Below are positions 5,755-12,710 of a DNA stretch of 12,710 bases, piece after piece (position 1 is the first letter of the stretch; each line of letters opens with the position of its first letter). The notes beneath the pieces were generated by a model. It saw nothing but the letters and a program-made list of their open reading frames with translations, ran no database searches and was not told the origin of the DNA. Source of the DNA: Thermoplasmata archaeon (GTDB lineage Archaea; Thermoplasmatota; Thermoplasmata; Thermoplasmatales; Aciduliprofundaceae). A program made the position numbers and the translations under genes. The stretch lies in the NCBI GenBank assembly GCA_021163705.1, contig JAGGTO010000143.1:1-12710 (forward strand), written 5' to 3'.

Positions 5755-8064
5755 TTATCTCACCTCCTCTTTTTTAAGAATGCCTAGAAGATACATTCCT
5801 CCTAAATATGCCTGTCCTGCACTTATCCCATTATCTCCTCTGGGTATCTCAGAAGTAACATAAAACTTATAGCCCTCTCTTTCCACAATTCTCCTTATCT
5901 CACCCACAATAAGATGGTTATATGCTACACCTCCACTTACCCCTATGTTTTTCACATCCATCATTTCCCCCATCTCCATGGCCTTTAAAGCAAAAGCCCT
6001 CGCAATGGAGAGATGAAGAGAATATGCTATATCCTCTATTCTCTCTCCTCTTTTTAAAGCCTCAATAACCTGCGGTACAAAATATTCAAACATCAACTCT
6101 TCTCCCTCCGGAATTTCAAATTCTAAATCTTTTTTGCCTCTTAATCCAACACTTTCCAGTTTCATTGCAGGCTCCCCCTCATATGTCCTCCGGTATGCAA
6201 TGTTTAAAAGTGTGGCCATGGCATCCAGAAATCTTCCCGTTGAAGAGGATTGTGTAATATTTATACCCTTTTTCAGCTGTTGCAGGATTATTTCAACTTC
6301 TCTCTCTCCGTGCTTAAGAGAGTTTATTCCCTCAGGAGAAATTCTTCTTACAATATCCACACACTCTTCTCTATAAATTTTCCACATTATTCCAAGAAGA
6401 GAGCGAATGGGATAGTAAGCTGCAAGATCCCCTCCAGGAAGAGGGTAGTATGAGATGTGAGATAATCTCCTCACACCTTCTTCCCCCAGGTATATTATTT
6501 CACCACCCCATGTAGCAGCGTCATTTCCGTAGCCAACACCATCCATGGCTATTCCTATTATTTCATCGATAGGGTGCTCTATCATAATTGTGGCTATATG
6601 GGCATAGTGATGCTGCACATGGAGCACAGGAATACCTTTTTCCTCTCCAATTTCCCTTCCATATTTGGATGTGTTGTAAAGAGGATGGGAATCCACTACT
6701 ACGAGCTCAAAATCTTCCATTTTCAAAATTTTCTCGAATCGATGAATAGCATCTTTCATAAATTCCATAACTTCTAGCTTGGATGTGTTGCCAATGTACT
6801 GACTTGGATAAATTCTTCTTCCCTTCACAAATGAAAAGGAGTTCATTAGCTCAGCTCCCATTGCTATTCCCTTATATCTGTATTTCATTTCGAGAGGTAA
6901 GGGAACAAATCCCCTGGACCTTCTTATAATGGCCCTTTTCCCATCAACAAATCTGATCACACTGTCATCTATCCTGTTAACAATCCTTCTGTTATGCACA
7001 AGAAAATAATCCACCACATTCTTTATTTCCCCAATCCTATCATTATCCTTCACCATGGGCATATCTGGATAATTGGCAGAGGTCATAACATATGCAGGGG
7101 AAGAAGAATAATGGAAAAGAATGTGATGCACTCCCGCATAGGGTAGCATTATTCCCACAGTATGCAGACCTGGAGCTATGGATTCTGCAAGAATTCCATT
7201 GCTTTTCTTCTTAAGTAATACTATGGGTTTCCTGTAACTCTCCAGCTCCACTCTTTCCTCTGGAGATATCTCTGCTATCTTTTCTACCGTTTCAATATCT
7301 TTTACCATGATCGCAAAAGGTTGCTGCTCTCTTCTAAGTCTTTTTCTAAGCTTTCTTACGGTATCCTCATTTGTGGCATCGCATCCTATATGAAAACCAC
7401 CAATGCCCTTTATGGCTATAATTTTCCCTTCATCTATAAAATTGGCCGCAAGCTTTAGGGGATCCCCTTTCAAAGTTTTCCCATCGGGGGTTAAAAGAGA
7501 ATAATGGGGACCACATTTATCACAGCATATTGGCTCAGCATGATATCTCCTGTTGAGGGGATCCTCGTATTCTTCCCTGCAGAAATCACACATTGGGAAT
7601 TCCCTCATACTCGTGTTTTCCCTGTCATAGGGAAGCTCCTCTATTATACTGAATCTTGGCCCGCAGTTTGTGCATACAATAAATGGATATAGATATCTGG
7701 GATTCTCAGGATCAAAAAGTTCATGAAGGCAATCCTCGCATATTCCCACATCGGGAGGTATTATGGAATCTCCACCTCTCCTATTTCCTGAGCTTTTTCT
7801 TATCTCAAAATTTTCAAAATTTCTTTCCCTCGCAGCCTCCATTCTTAGATTCTCCACCCTTGCAAGAGGAGGTGCTTTTTCTTTCAAATCTTTAATGAAA
7901 AGATCAATATCTTCCTTTCTCCCCTCTATAAAGATCTCCACACCGGCATCTCCGAGATTTTTTACATATCCCCTGAGATTGTGAGAATATGCCATTCTAT
8001 ACACAAATGGCCGAAAACCCACACCCTGAACTACACCATCCACCAGAATAATATAGGCGGGCAT
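5755..8064 (-). CDS. hypF: Carbamoyltransferase HypF
   Basis: HypF converts carbamoyl phosphate and ATP to carbamoyl-AMP and passes the carbamoyl group to the HypE cysteine. The 769-residue product has the standard domain order. An acylphosphatase domain (about 1-90) has GVVQGVGFRPF with R18. Zinc fingers follow with cysteine pairs at 109/112, 131/134, 159/162 and 181/184 (C180 is adjacent to C181). A YrdC-like domain includes GIGGFHIGCDA (220-230). A Kae1/TobZ-like domain has HHYAH (485-489), AMDGVGYG (506-513) and SGGVAYN (710-716). The start is ATG 8064, four bases past the hypD stop, with GGTGAT overlapping that stop as ribosome site. An open frame extends upstream to 8169 but lies inside hypD and adds residues before the conserved acylphosphatase start. 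No key residue appears to be missing. Confidence 0.97.
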   Translation of the reverse strand: MPAYIILVDGVVQGVGFRPFVYRMAYSHNLRGYVKNLGDAGVEIFIEGRKEDIDLFIKDLKEKAPPLARVENLRMEAARERNFENFEIRKSSGNRRGGDSIIPPDVGICEDCLHELFDPENPRYLYPFIVCTNCGPRFSIIEELPYDRENTSMREFPMCDFCREEYEDPLNRRYHAEPICCDKCGPHYSLLTPDGKTLKGDPLKLAANFIDEGKIIAIKGIGGFHIGCDATNEDTVRKLRKRLRREQQPFAIMVKDIETVEKIAEISPEERVELESYRKPIVLLKKKSNGILAESIAPGLHTVGIMLPYAGVHHILFHYSSSPAYVMTSANYPDMPMVKDNDRIGEIKNVVDYFLVHNRRIVNRIDDSVIRFVDGKRAIIRRSRGFVPLPLEMKYRYKGIAMGAELMNSFSFVKGRRIYPSQYIGNTSKLEVMEFMKDAIHRFEKILKMEDFELVVVDSHPLYNTSKYGREIGEEKGIPVLHVQHHYAHIATIMIEHPIDEIIGIAMDGVGYGNDAATWGGEIIYLGEEGVRRLSHISYYPLPGGDLAAYYPIRSLLGIMWKIYREECVDIVRRISPEGINSLKHGEREVEIILQQLKKGINITQSSSTGRFLDAMATLLNIAYRRTYEGEPAMKLESVGLRGKKDLEFEIPEGEELMFEYFVPQVIEALKRGERIEDIAYSLHLSIARAFALKAMEMGEMMDVKNIGVSGGVAYNHLIVGEIRRIVEREGYKFYVTSEIPRGDNGISAGQAYLGGMYLLGILKKEEVR

Positions 8065-8067
8065 AAC

Positions 8068-8073
8068 ATCACC
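8068..8073 (-). promoter_or_regulatory. Shine-Dalgarno sequence fixing the hypF start
   Basis: GGTGAT ends three bases before ATG 8064 and contains the hypD stop codon TGA. It supports 8064 rather than 8076 or 8169 as the hypF start and suggests translational coupling with hypD. Confidence 0.6.
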
Positions 8074-9169
8074 CATATAGACTTCCGTACTTGTAAAATA
8101 TTTGGCAAGTACCTTCATATGAGACCATACAGGGACCAACTGGCGTGCGAGGAGTGCATACTCTTCCAAAGAGAGGACACTCGTAAGGGAGTATCAATCC
8201 CCGTAATACTTCTCCACATCTGCAACCTCTTTCAAGGTCAGGGAGAGAAGGTATTTCAATATCGTAATAACTTCTTATTTCATATTCTTCATACTTCTCT
8301 CTTATTTTGTATCCACTATTCTCTATTACTCCAAGAGCTCTCCATTTGGCATCCACAACCTCGAATATATCCTTTATTTTCTTCTGTGCTTCAGTATTCC
8401 CCTCATATCTAACAGCACGGGTGTACTCATTCTCTATAGCAGCCTTTTCATCTTTCAGCATCCTCAAAAGCATGAGAATTGAGAGAAGTACATCCACAGG
8501 TTCAAATCCTGAAATAACCTGCGGGATTCCATATTTCTCTGTGAGATGCTCCCAGCCCACCACGCCGATTATTGTTGATACATGCCCAGGGGTTATCAGA
8601 CCATCAAGCTTTGTACCCATCCTCAGCAGATACTCCACCGCAGGAGGCGTTAATCGGTGCACAGAATAAATTCTAAAATTCTTTACCCCCCGCTCCAGAG
8701 CTTCCCAGAGCATCCCTGCGGTGGGTGCTGTTGTAGTCTCAAATCCAGGAGAGAAATGCACCACAATCTTATCTTTATTCTTCAACGCAAGCTTGTAAGA
8801 ATCATAAATCGAATAAACTATCCTGACATCATAGCCTTCGCTCCTTAAATCTGCAAAGCTCCCTTTGGGTGTGGGTATCCTGTACATATCTCCAAAGGTT
8901 GTGAGTATCATTCTTTCCTTCTCTCTTCGCATGATTTCCATCATCATTACAATATCCTCCACAGGAGTGATGCACACGGGACATCCTGGACCAGCCAGTA
9001 TTTTCACATTCTTGGGAAGAAGAGACCTTATGCCATATCTTGTGATAGTATCCTCATGCGTTCCACATACATCCATTAATCTTATCTCATCCCCTATTTC
9101 TTTTGCCTCTTGGAAAATTTCACGAAGAATGTTATTCGCTACCTTTTTATCCCTGTACTTCTCAAGCAT
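8069..9169 (-). CDS. hypD: Hydrogenase maturation iron-sulfur protein HypD
   Basis: HypD, with HypC, is the scaffold on which the Fe(CN)2CO unit of [NiFe]-hydrogenases is built. The 366-residue product matches family length. Conserved features are MDVCGTHE (32-39) with C35, GPGCPVC (60-66) with C63 and C66, and SPGFETTTAPTA (140-151). The C-terminal [4Fe-4S] region has RGCRCGEVLRG (314-324), C331, C338, GPCMVS (345-350) with C347, and C355. The usual MEVCGTHT motif here reads MDVCGTHE, a conservative change. The start is ATG 9169, one base after the hypC stop, because GGAGG (9180-9176) lies six bases upstream and the product then begins MLEKYRDKK. An ATG at 9190 would overlap hypC and adds seven atypical residues. 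Confidence 0.97.
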   Translation of the reverse strand: MLEKYRDKKVANNILREIFQEAKEIGDEIRLMDVCGTHEDTITRYGIRSLLPKNVKILAGPGCPVCITPVEDIVMMMEIMRREKERMILTTFGDMYRIPTPKGSFADLRSEGYDVRIVYSIYDSYKLALKNKDKIVVHFSPGFETTTAPTAGMLWEALERGVKNFRIYSVHRLTPPAVEYLLRMGTKLDGLITPGHVSTIIGVVGWEHLTEKYGIPQVISGFEPVDVLLSILMLLRMLKDEKAAIENEYTRAVRYEGNTEAQKKIKDIFEVVDAKWRALGVIENSGYKIREKYEEYEIRSYYDIEIPSLPDLERGCRCGEVLRGLILPYECPLFGRVCTPRTPVGPCMVSYEGTCQIFYKYGSLYG

Positions 9170-9170
9170 C

Positions 9171-9407
9171 CTATTCCTCCAGAAGTCCATCTTCCAAATT
9201 CATTATCTCTTCCCATGCTTCTATACTCTTCATCGCTGCTTTCTCATCCAGTTTCTCGATGGCAAATCCTGTATGCACAATTACATAATCCCCCACTTTT
9301 AAATCCTTTATAAAATCTATTCTCGCCTCTCTTCTTATTCCTCCATAATCCACTATGGCCACATTTCCCTCGATTTTCACAACTTTTCCTGGAATTGCAA
9401 GACACAC
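9171..9407 (-). CDS. hypC: Hydrogenase maturation chaperone HypC (GTG start)
   Basis: HypC is a small chaperone that carries the iron unit from the HypC-HypD complex to the hydrogenase large subunit through its N-terminal cysteine. The 78-residue product begins MCLAIPGKV, the family signature, with C2 exposed after removal of the initiator methionine. The start codon is GTG, followed at once by the TGT for C2, so no other start is possible without losing the signature. No Shine-Dalgarno sequence precedes it, and a TATA-like TTTATTAG is centred 26 bp upstream, so the message is probably leaderless. The last codons of hypC contain the ribosome site of hypD. It is the first gene of hypCDFE. Confidence 0.97.
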   Translation of the reverse strand: MCLAIPGKVVKIEGNVAIVDYGGIRREARIDFIKDLKVGDYVIVHTGFAIEKLDEKAAMKSIEAWEEIMNLEDGLLEE

Positions 9408-9428
9408 AATTGAAGATTACATCATACC

Positions 9429-9436
9429 TAATAAAT
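9429..9436 (-). promoter_or_regulatory. Candidate promoter of the hypCDFE operon
   Basis: On the minus strand TTTATTAG is centred about 26 bp before the hypC GTG, the distance expected for a leaderless start. A second TATA-like AATATATAG lies near 9479-9471 and would give a leader of about 40 nt instead. Both lie in the 92-nt gap after the M20 peptidase gene. Confidence 0.4.
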
Positions 9437-9485
9437 GTTACGATTTTAGTAATTTTTTAACGATTTTCGTCTATATATTCCCTGG

Positions 9486-9499
9486 AAAAATAATAAAAA
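9486..9499 (-). terminator. T-rich terminator of the M20 peptidase gene
   Basis: Directly after the TAA stop, the minus strand reads TTTTTATTATTTTT. This suggests that the peptidase transcript ends before the hyp operon, although read-through is possible. Confidence 0.5.
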
Positions 9500-10714
9500 T
9501 TAGGTTAAAGCAAGATATGCAAAGACCTTGGCATCCTCCACAAGATTCTTTATTCTGCAGAACTCGTTGGGCTGATGCTCCACATCGTCAGCTGTCATCC
9601 ATACAACTGCAGGTATGCCCTCAGCTCTGAAAGCAGCCGCAACGGTTCCGCCACCAATACCGCCAGCCTTAGGCTCTATCCCCCTCAGCTCTTTTATGGC
9701 CTTTATAAGCTTCTGCACCACCTCACTTTCCATTGGTGTGGGAGGAGCCGCTCTGCTTTTTGACACTATCTCAAGCTCTATCTTTGCATTGAACTCTTTT
9801 TCCACAATATCTGCAATTTTTCTCATATCCCCAAGAATCTCATCCAGATCATACTCTGGTAAAATGCGGAAATCAAAATAGAAGACATCCTTGCCAGGTA
9901 TTGTATTTATGTTTCCGACATTTGCCTCTTTTTTTGTCATCTCAAATGTGGATTCCGGCGGGGAGAAAAGCTCGTTCTTCTTATCGTATTTCCTGTGTAA
10001 ATACTCATCCACCCAAAGAGCATACTTCATGGCAACCCGATGGGCATTTACCCCTGTGGCTGGCATGGATGCATGGGTCTGCTTTCCAAGAGTGACAACT
10101 TTGATCCACATGGCACTCTTTTCTGCAATCTCAATAAATGAGCCATCTTCGTTTCCCGCATCCGGAATAACCACGAGATCGTCTTTTTTGAAAATATCCT
10201 TATCCATAAGATAATTCAATCCGTATTTGCTTCCCGCCTCCTCATCGGATACATACACAAGTCCTATGTTTATCTTTGGTTTTAATCCAAGATCCAGGAT
10301 TGCTTTCGCTGCAAAATAGGATGTCACTATGGCCTGGCCATCATCAAGCGTTCCCCTGCCATATATCTTTCCATCCTTTACCACAGGATCATAGGGATCA
10401 TAGTCCCACAAACTCAAATCTCCTTCAGGCACCGTATCCATATGCCCGATGATCCAGAGAGTCCTGTCTCTGTTTTCTCCATAGATTATGCCTATGAGAT
10501 TTGGTCTTTTTATTCCCTTATCATCCACGGCATCATAGCGTTTTACATCATCACATATCTCTCTCAATTTTTCCTCAAGCCATTCTGCTCTTTTTTCCTC
10601 ACCTTCACCTCCAAATGCAGGATTCACAGCTTTTATCTTTATCATCTCCACCATGAAATCAACCATCTCATCCCTGAGATCCTCTACTTTTTTCAAAACA
10701 TTTTGTAGGGACAT
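9500..10714 (-). CDS. M20-family metallopeptidase / amidohydrolase (ArgE/DapE/CPG2 type)
   Basis: This is a cytoplasmic, probably two-zinc enzyme that cleaves peptide or acyl-amino-acid bonds. The 404-residue product has the expected metal ligands: H91 in GHMDTVPEGD (90-99), D124 or D125 in GRGTLDDGQ (119-127), E159 after catalytic E158 in SDEEAGS (156-162), D185 in PDAG, and H380 in EHQPNEF. A dimerisation-lid region starts near residue 200 with KQTHASMPATGVNAH (211-225). There is no signal peptide. Family members include dipeptidases, carboxypeptidases, acetylornithine deacetylase and succinyl-diaminopimelate desuccinylase; sequence alone does not choose, and the lack of arginine or lysine biosynthesis genes nearby favours a peptidase role. 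The gene starts 34 nt after the acetamidase gene on the same strand; AAGTTTATC (10745-10737) about 27 bp upstream could be its own TATA box. Confidence 0.9.
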   Translation of the reverse strand: MSLQNVLKKVEDLRDEMVDFMVEMIKIKAVNPAFGGEGEEKRAEWLEEKLREICDDVKRYDAVDDKGIKRPNLIGIIYGENRDRTLWIIGHMDTVPEGDLSLWDYDPYDPVVKDGKIYGRGTLDDGQAIVTSYFAAKAILDLGLKPKINIGLVYVSDEEAGSKYGLNYLMDKDIFKKDDLVVIPDAGNEDGSFIEIAEKSAMWIKVVTLGKQTHASMPATGVNAHRVAMKYALWVDEYLHRKYDKKNELFSPPESTFEMTKKEANVGNINTIPGKDVFYFDFRILPEYDLDEILGDMRKIADIVEKEFNAKIELEIVSKSRAAPPTPMESEVVQKLIKAIKELRGIEPKAGGIGGGTVAAAFRAEGIPAVVWMTADDVEHQPNEFCRIKNLVEDAKVFAYLALT

Positions 10715-10748
10715 AGGGGGGCATTCGCATTTCAGGAGATAAACTTTT

Positions 10749-11660
10749 CTACAAAATCTGCATCCTTATTGCTTCTAGCAGCTGCTCAATCTTAACATAT
10801 TTCTTGGGTATCTTTATCCTAACAGTTTTCTTTGGATCCACCACCTGGCTGATTTCCAGATCTACTACTAGACTTGCAAGCATGTAAGCATCCTCCCATG
10901 ATATTCCCAAGGAATGCTCAAGAATCTTCACGGCGAGTTTTATGCCTTCCCTGAAAGCTTTGTTTATATCTTCATGTGATACAAGGAGATAGTAATTTTC
11001 CCCGAATTCAAGTACGGGCCAGGAAGGGGCAAGATTCTTTATCACATCAAGCTCCAAGGTTACCTTTCCACTTACCTCACATCCCGTGACACAAACTTCA
11101 CCATCGCCCATAACAGCATGAAGGTCTCCCACGGCAAAAAGAGCACCATCTCTGAAAACTGGAAGATAAAGAATGGCACCCTTCCTTATGAGGTTTGTAT
11201 CCATATTTCCACCATGCCTTCCTGGCACCCCACATGAAACATCCTCATCCCCTGCTACCCCTATCACGCCTATCATAGGTATGCATTTTATCTTTACTCC
11301 ATTTAGCATGGCATAGCCATCTTTTATTGTGCAAATCCTGGTCACAGGCTTTTTCACCATGGAACCAAGTACTCCCCCTCCTGGAATTACGGCTACCACT
11401 CCCCTATCTGCCACTTCAATATCCAATATCCTTACTTTCAAAGCATCTCCCCTTTTTGAGTTTTCAACAAAAATGGGACCTGTAGCAGGATTTATCTTGG
11501 AGAAATCAATCTCTGTCACAAGAGTACTCTCATCCTTTATCTGATTAGAAAAGCAGTCAAGAGTATGGAGTGTGACAACACTCCCACTTTTTACCTTAAT
11601 TACAGGTTTCATTGAAGGTCCAAAGGAGTTTACATATGAATCCTTTACTTTGTAAACCAT
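10749..11660 (-). CDS. Acetamidase/formamidase family protein
   Basis: This family (FmdA_AmdA) hydrolyses short-chain amides such as formamide or acetamide to ammonia and the acid. The 303-residue product is near the length of the shorter members. Conserved segments are NPATGPIFVENSKRGD (57-72), VPGRHGGNMDTN (145-156) and FAVGDLHAVMGDGEV (175-189), which hold the likely metal-binding and catalytic residues of the fold. There is no signal peptide, so it is cytoplasmic. The start is ATG 11660, with a TATA-like box 25-27 bp upstream and GGTGAT (11670-11665) four bases away. The M20 peptidase follows on the same strand and a peptide-transporter permease diverges upstream. The natural substrate is unknown; an amide released during amino-acid breakdown is a reasonable guess. 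Confidence 0.92.
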   Translation of the reverse strand: MVYKVKDSYVNSFGPSMKPVIKVKSGSVVTLHTLDCFSNQIKDESTLVTEIDFSKINPATGPIFVENSKRGDALKVRILDIEVADRGVVAVIPGGGVLGSMVKKPVTRICTIKDGYAMLNGVKIKCIPMIGVIGVAGDEDVSCGVPGRHGGNMDTNLIRKGAILYLPVFRDGALFAVGDLHAVMGDGEVCVTGCEVSGKVTLELDVIKNLAPSWPVLEFGENYYLLVSHEDINKAFREGIKLAVKILEHSLGISWEDAYMLASLVVDLEISQVVDPKKTVRIKIPKKYVKIEQLLEAIRMQIL

Positions 11661-11680
11661 CTACATCACCAAGTTTCAAA

Positions 11681-11691
11681 TTTTTATATCT
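11681..11691 (-). promoter_or_regulatory. TATA box of the acetamidase gene
   Basis: On the minus strand GATATAAAAA is centred about 25-27 bp before ATG 11660, giving a leaderless or nearly leaderless transcript. Confidence 0.55.
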
Positions 11692-11743
11692 TACTTAAAT
11701 TTTTTTGTTTAGGTATGCAAATATCGGGCAATTAATAAGAGCA

Positions 11744-11758
11744 AAATTTAAATTTATG
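11744..11758 (+). promoter_or_regulatory. TATA-like element of the ABC permease gene
   Basis: AAATTTAAATTTATG lies in the 133-nt divergent gap and predicts a start near 11778, leaving a leader of about 16 nt that contains GGTGGT (11783-11788), five bases before ATG 11794. I see no coding frame or structured RNA in the rest of the gap. Confidence 0.4.
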
Positions 11759-11793
11759 TTTATGTTATGGATGCCAGTGGTAGGTGGTAAATC

Positions 11794-12710
11794 ATGGCAG
11801 GCTTAGGTCCATATGTTGTAAAAAGACTTATTCAAGCAGTTATCACCCTATTCGTAGTGACAAGCATTGTTTGGGCACTTTTCGAAGCAATGCCCGGAGA
11901 TCCCACAGATCCTTTCTACGCCAATCCAAATCTTAAGCCAGGAATGGTTGCCCAGATGGCAGTCCAGTTTGGTCTGGCTGAGCAGCATCTTGAGTATCTT
12001 TCATCCTCCAATTTTCAGCCAATTTCAAGCTCAGAAATAGAGGGGGCTTTGCCCAGCAACACATATTATTACACATTCATAGATTTCCATAAAAATCCAA
12101 GGGCCATATCATTCAGTTTTAATATATCAAAGTACGGTGTATCAGTATATATCTTCTCAGATGAGAAAAAGGTGCCTGTGGAAGAGATATCTATGAAGGA
12201 GAATGCCACATATAAGTGGGCAGACTATTCTTCCCTCGTTGGAAAGGCTGTTCAGGCTGCAGGTGTTCTTCCGAAGAGATATACATATGTTCTTCTCAAC
12301 TTCTCAAAGCCCAATGCACAGTTTCCATCTGATTTAAAAATAGTGATGCTCTATGTAATAGATACTCCTCTCTATGTTAGGTATATTCATTTCGTTAAGG
12401 ACATGTTCACATTTAACTTTGGAATTTCAATAAGAACCAATCAGCCTGTGAGGGATATTTTGGCTGATCGTATTCCCAGAACCTTACTCTGGTTCGGCAC
12501 AGCAACCATACTCACATATCTAATAGGGATCCCCATAGGCACATATATTGCGTGGAGGAGAGGTGGTATAGCTGAGGGTGTAGCAATAGGTACAAGCCTG
12601 TTCTTCTATAACATGCCCTCCTTCTGGCTAGGTCTCGTATTCATCTGGATATTCTCCTATACCCTGGGATGGACACCCATCGGAGGATATGCCAGTGGTG
12701 ATTTGACAGG
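11794..12710 (+). CDS. ABC peptide-transporter permease, DppB/OppB type, 3' end cut off, with an extra extracytoplasmic domain
   Basis: This is a membrane subunit of a dipeptide/oligopeptide or nickel-type importer. The 305 visible residues show an N-terminal membrane helix (about 11-31) with the family motif MPGDP (33-37), then FGLAEQHLEY (59-68), which matches the usual LGLD-QP-YL region. A non-membrane stretch of about 120 residues (roughly 70-192) follows. The family pattern resumes with YVRYIHFVKDMFTFNFGISI (194-213), IPRTLLWFG (227-235) and further helices, including FFYNMPSFWLGLVF (270-283). In ordinary DppB proteins these two halves are nearly adjacent. The extra stretch lies between helices 1 and 2, so it should face outside, and it contains three N-X-S/T sites. 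Other upstream ATGs are out of frame. The stop and probably the partner permease and ATPases lie beyond the window. Confidence 0.92.
   Translation, partial: MAGLGPYVVKRLIQAVITLFVVTSIVWALFEAMPGDPTDPFYANPNLKPGMVAQMAVQFGLAEQHLEYLSSSNFQPISSSEIEGALPSNTYYYTFIDFHKNPRAISFSFNISKYGVSVYIFSDEKKVPVEEISMKENATYKWADYSSLVGKAVQAAGVLPKRYTYVLLNFSKPNAQFPSDLKIVMLYVIDTPLYVRYIHFVKDMFTFNFGISIRTNQPVRDILADRIPRTLLWFGTATILTYLIGIPIGTYIAWRRGGIAEGVAIGTSLFFYNMPSFWLGLVFIWIFSYTLGWTPIGGYASGDLT
11998..12369 (+). other. Inserted extracytoplasmic domain within the ABC permease
   Basis: Codons about 69-192 encode a Ser/Tyr/Phe-rich segment without a membrane helix. Alternating patterns such as AISFSFNISKYGVSVYIFS (104-122) suggest beta strands, and KWADYSSLVGKAVQAAGVLP (141-160) suggests a helix. 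The permease's three N-glycosylation sequons, NIS (110), NAT (137) and NFS (169), all fall inside it. Boundaries are estimated by comparison with remembered DppB sequences. Confidence 0.65.

Noticed and set aside
8065..8169. N-terminal extension of HypF to 8169
   Set aside because: The segment lies inside hypD in another frame; the acylphosphatase domain begins at the ATG at 8064, which has a ribosome site.
7981..8412. 143-codon plus-strand open frame across the hypF-hypD junction
   Set aside because: It is antisense to two well-supported genes, with a His- and Leu-rich composition typical of a shadow frame.
11661..11793. Riboswitch or small RNA in the divergent gap
   Set aside because: I found TATA-like boxes and a ribosome site, but no strong hairpin and no C/D-box motifs.
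1..12710. CRISPR array, insertion sequence, prophage or attachment-site duplication
   Set aside because: I saw no regularly spaced repeats, transposase, integrase or flanking direct repeats; the tRNA gene has no visible duplicated 3' end nearby.

Overview
The window looks archaeal and most resembles the Thermoplasmatota, perhaps the Aciduliprofundum/DHVE2 branch. Supporting signs are an archaeal aIF5B without an intein, an archaeal-type tRNA-Gln(UUG) interrupted by a 50-nt bulge-helix-bulge intron, a short archaeal AlaX editing protein, TATA-like boxes about 25-28 bp from leaderless starts, and a small protein resembling DUF6015. The genus is inference. The sequence is AT-rich and tightly packed; no stretch over 300 bases lacks a gene.

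Layout. Positions 1-341 (minus) hold the start of an unrecognised protein that runs off the left edge. It is divergent from a DUF6015-like gene (398-769, plus), and an AT-rich element at 361-378 lies midway between the two starts. A minus-strand tRNA-Gln (777-899) follows, convergent with the DUF6015-like gene and divergent from the translation pair aIF5B and AlaX (995-3234, plus). An NCS2 purine permease (3325-4716, plus) ends at a T-rich terminator facing a minus-strand block. In transcription order that block contains an acetamidase/formamidase (11660-10749), an M20 peptidase (10714-9500), and the tightly coupled hydrogenase maturation operon hypC-hypD-hypF-hypE (9407-4744). A plus-strand ABC peptide-transporter permease starts at 11794 and leaves the window at 12710.

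Function. HypE and HypF make the cyanide ligand, and HypC and HypD assemble and carry Fe(CN)2CO for [NiFe]-hydrogenases. HypA, HypB, the maturation protease and the hydrogenase itself are not in the window. The permease, M20 peptidase and amidase fit an organotroph that takes up peptides and hydrolyses amide bonds, with hydrogenase disposing of reductant; this metabolic link is inference.

The most interesting features are the permease, which carries an extra domain of about 120 residues in its first extracytoplasmic loop containing all three of its N-glycosylation sequons, and the tRNA intron, whose repeated 7-nt segment allows two mutually exclusive hairpins. I did not find a clearly new multi-gene system.
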